The translations under genes were made by a program, and so were the position numbers. Below, piece by piece: positions 63,611 to 64,000 of a DNA stretch of 64,000 bases. Positions within the stretch are counted from its first letter, which is position 1; each line of letters begins with the position of its first letter. The notes under the pieces were generated by a model. That model saw nothing but the letters and a program-made list of their open reading frames with translations, did no database searches and was not told where the DNA came from. Source of the stretch: Flavobacterium daemonense (GTDB lineage Bacteria; Bacteroidota; Bacteroidia; Flavobacteriales; Flavobacteriaceae). The stretch covers positions 124,001 to 188,000 of the forward strand of contig NZ_VJYD01000002.1 in NCBI RefSeq assembly GCF_007341385.1, read 5' to 3'.

Positions 63611-64000
63611 TTATTTTAGGGCTGGGTTATGTGTAGTATTCAATTTTGATGCTTTAAAACTTGCAATTAAACTATTTGCTCTTTCGATCAATGCTTTTCC
63701 ATCACTTTTGTCGTAATCATTAGCGATCAATTTCTCAGACTCAGCAATAGTTTTTTCTGGCTGATCTAACATAAGATAAATAACAGCTAAATTATAATAA
63801 GCCGAATATCTCATTTTACGAGAAGGTTTGTTATCCTCAGTATATTTTGTTTTCAATGAATCAAAATATTCGATAAGAGGTTGCATATTAGATTTTAAAT
63901 CATCAATTGGCTCATCTGCTTTCATAGTCGCAAATAAAGCTTTCACTGCCTGAATTGCCTCGATCTGAGTTTTTCCTTCATCGCTTTTTGCATCCAAAAT
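63611..64000 (-). CDS. TPR-like protein, C-terminal part (5' end outside window)
   Basis: The reading frame is open to the right edge; only the last ~130 residues are seen, and an apparent start at 63997 (TTG) is internal. The visible part is helical with a TPR-like motif (RKMRYSAYYNLAVIYLMLDQPEKTIAESEKLI, then ALIERANSLIASFKASK) resembling that of the following gene. It ends 6 bp before that gene and is clearly in the same operon. Function unknown. Confidence 0.6.
   Translation of the reverse strand: MLDAKSDEGKTQIEAIQAVKALFATMKADEPIDDLKSNMQPLIEYFDSLKTKYTEDNKPSRKMRYSAYYNLAVIYLMLDQPEKTIAESEKLIANDYDKSDGKALIERANSLIASFKASKLNTTHNPALK

Overview
This window is from a low-GC member of the Bacteroidota, almost certainly a Flavobacterium. 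The evidence is an SusC/SusD pair, two secreted proteins with type IX secretion (T9SS) C-terminal sorting domains (YPNP...G-Y-x-x-x-I), many lipoproteins with short lipoboxes, a molybdopterin-less short NuoG, and many candidate promoters with the Bacteroidota -7 box TAnnTTTG. No tRNA, rRNA, CRISPR array, transposase or prophage gene was seen.

Layout. 1-5.7 kb: the end of a PepSY membrane protein, a MORN-type periplasmic protein, two paralogous TlpA-like proteins (one redox-competent, one without its cysteines), aspS and a cold-shock protein. 5.8-19.4 kb: a complete complex I operon nuoA-N in standard gene order. Its tightly coupled gene blocks are separated by long spacers, three of which hold large inverted repeats. 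19.5-31.6 kb: housekeeping and catabolic genes (BI-1 protein, T9SS pectate lyase with three candidate LacI-like operators, ALDH7-type dehydrogenase, class II cAMP phosphodiesterase, 3-hydroxyanthranilate dioxygenase, LD-carboxypeptidase, YraN, ACT-domain protein). They are interrupted at 26.6-27.2 kb by a RelE/ParE-like toxin and an HTH antitoxin-like gene arranged tail to tail.

31.9-45.4 kb is a starch/maltodextrin utilisation locus: ECF sigma factor, FecR anti-sigma, SusC with an STN signalling domain, SusD, SusE-like starch-binding lipoprotein, GH13 alpha-amylase lipoprotein, GH97 (SusB-type) alpha-glucosidase, and an IPT-domain lipoprotein that follows a terminator. The inferred logic is that substrate-loaded SusC signals through its STN domain to FecR, which releases the sigma factor to switch on the locus. 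GH13 cuts starch at the surface, SusCDE bind and import, and GH97 releases glucose in the periplasm.

45.4-64 kb: mfd behind a small lipoprotein gene, an SDR-type threonine dehydrogenase, a DUF418 membrane protein, an M1 peptidase, a lipoprotein subtilase, a giant leucine-rich-repeat T9SS protein (1341 aa, four modules of unequal repeat number) directly followed by an Fn3-like lipoprotein, a DUF481 protein, and an operon of two TPR-like exported proteins of unknown function that runs off the right edge.

The least explained features are the convergent toxin-antitoxin-like pair, the hairpin spacers inside nuo, the redox-dead TlpA paralogue, the operators before the pectate lyase, and several families of large intergenic palindromes (27.3, 30.2, 32.5, 45.4 kb).
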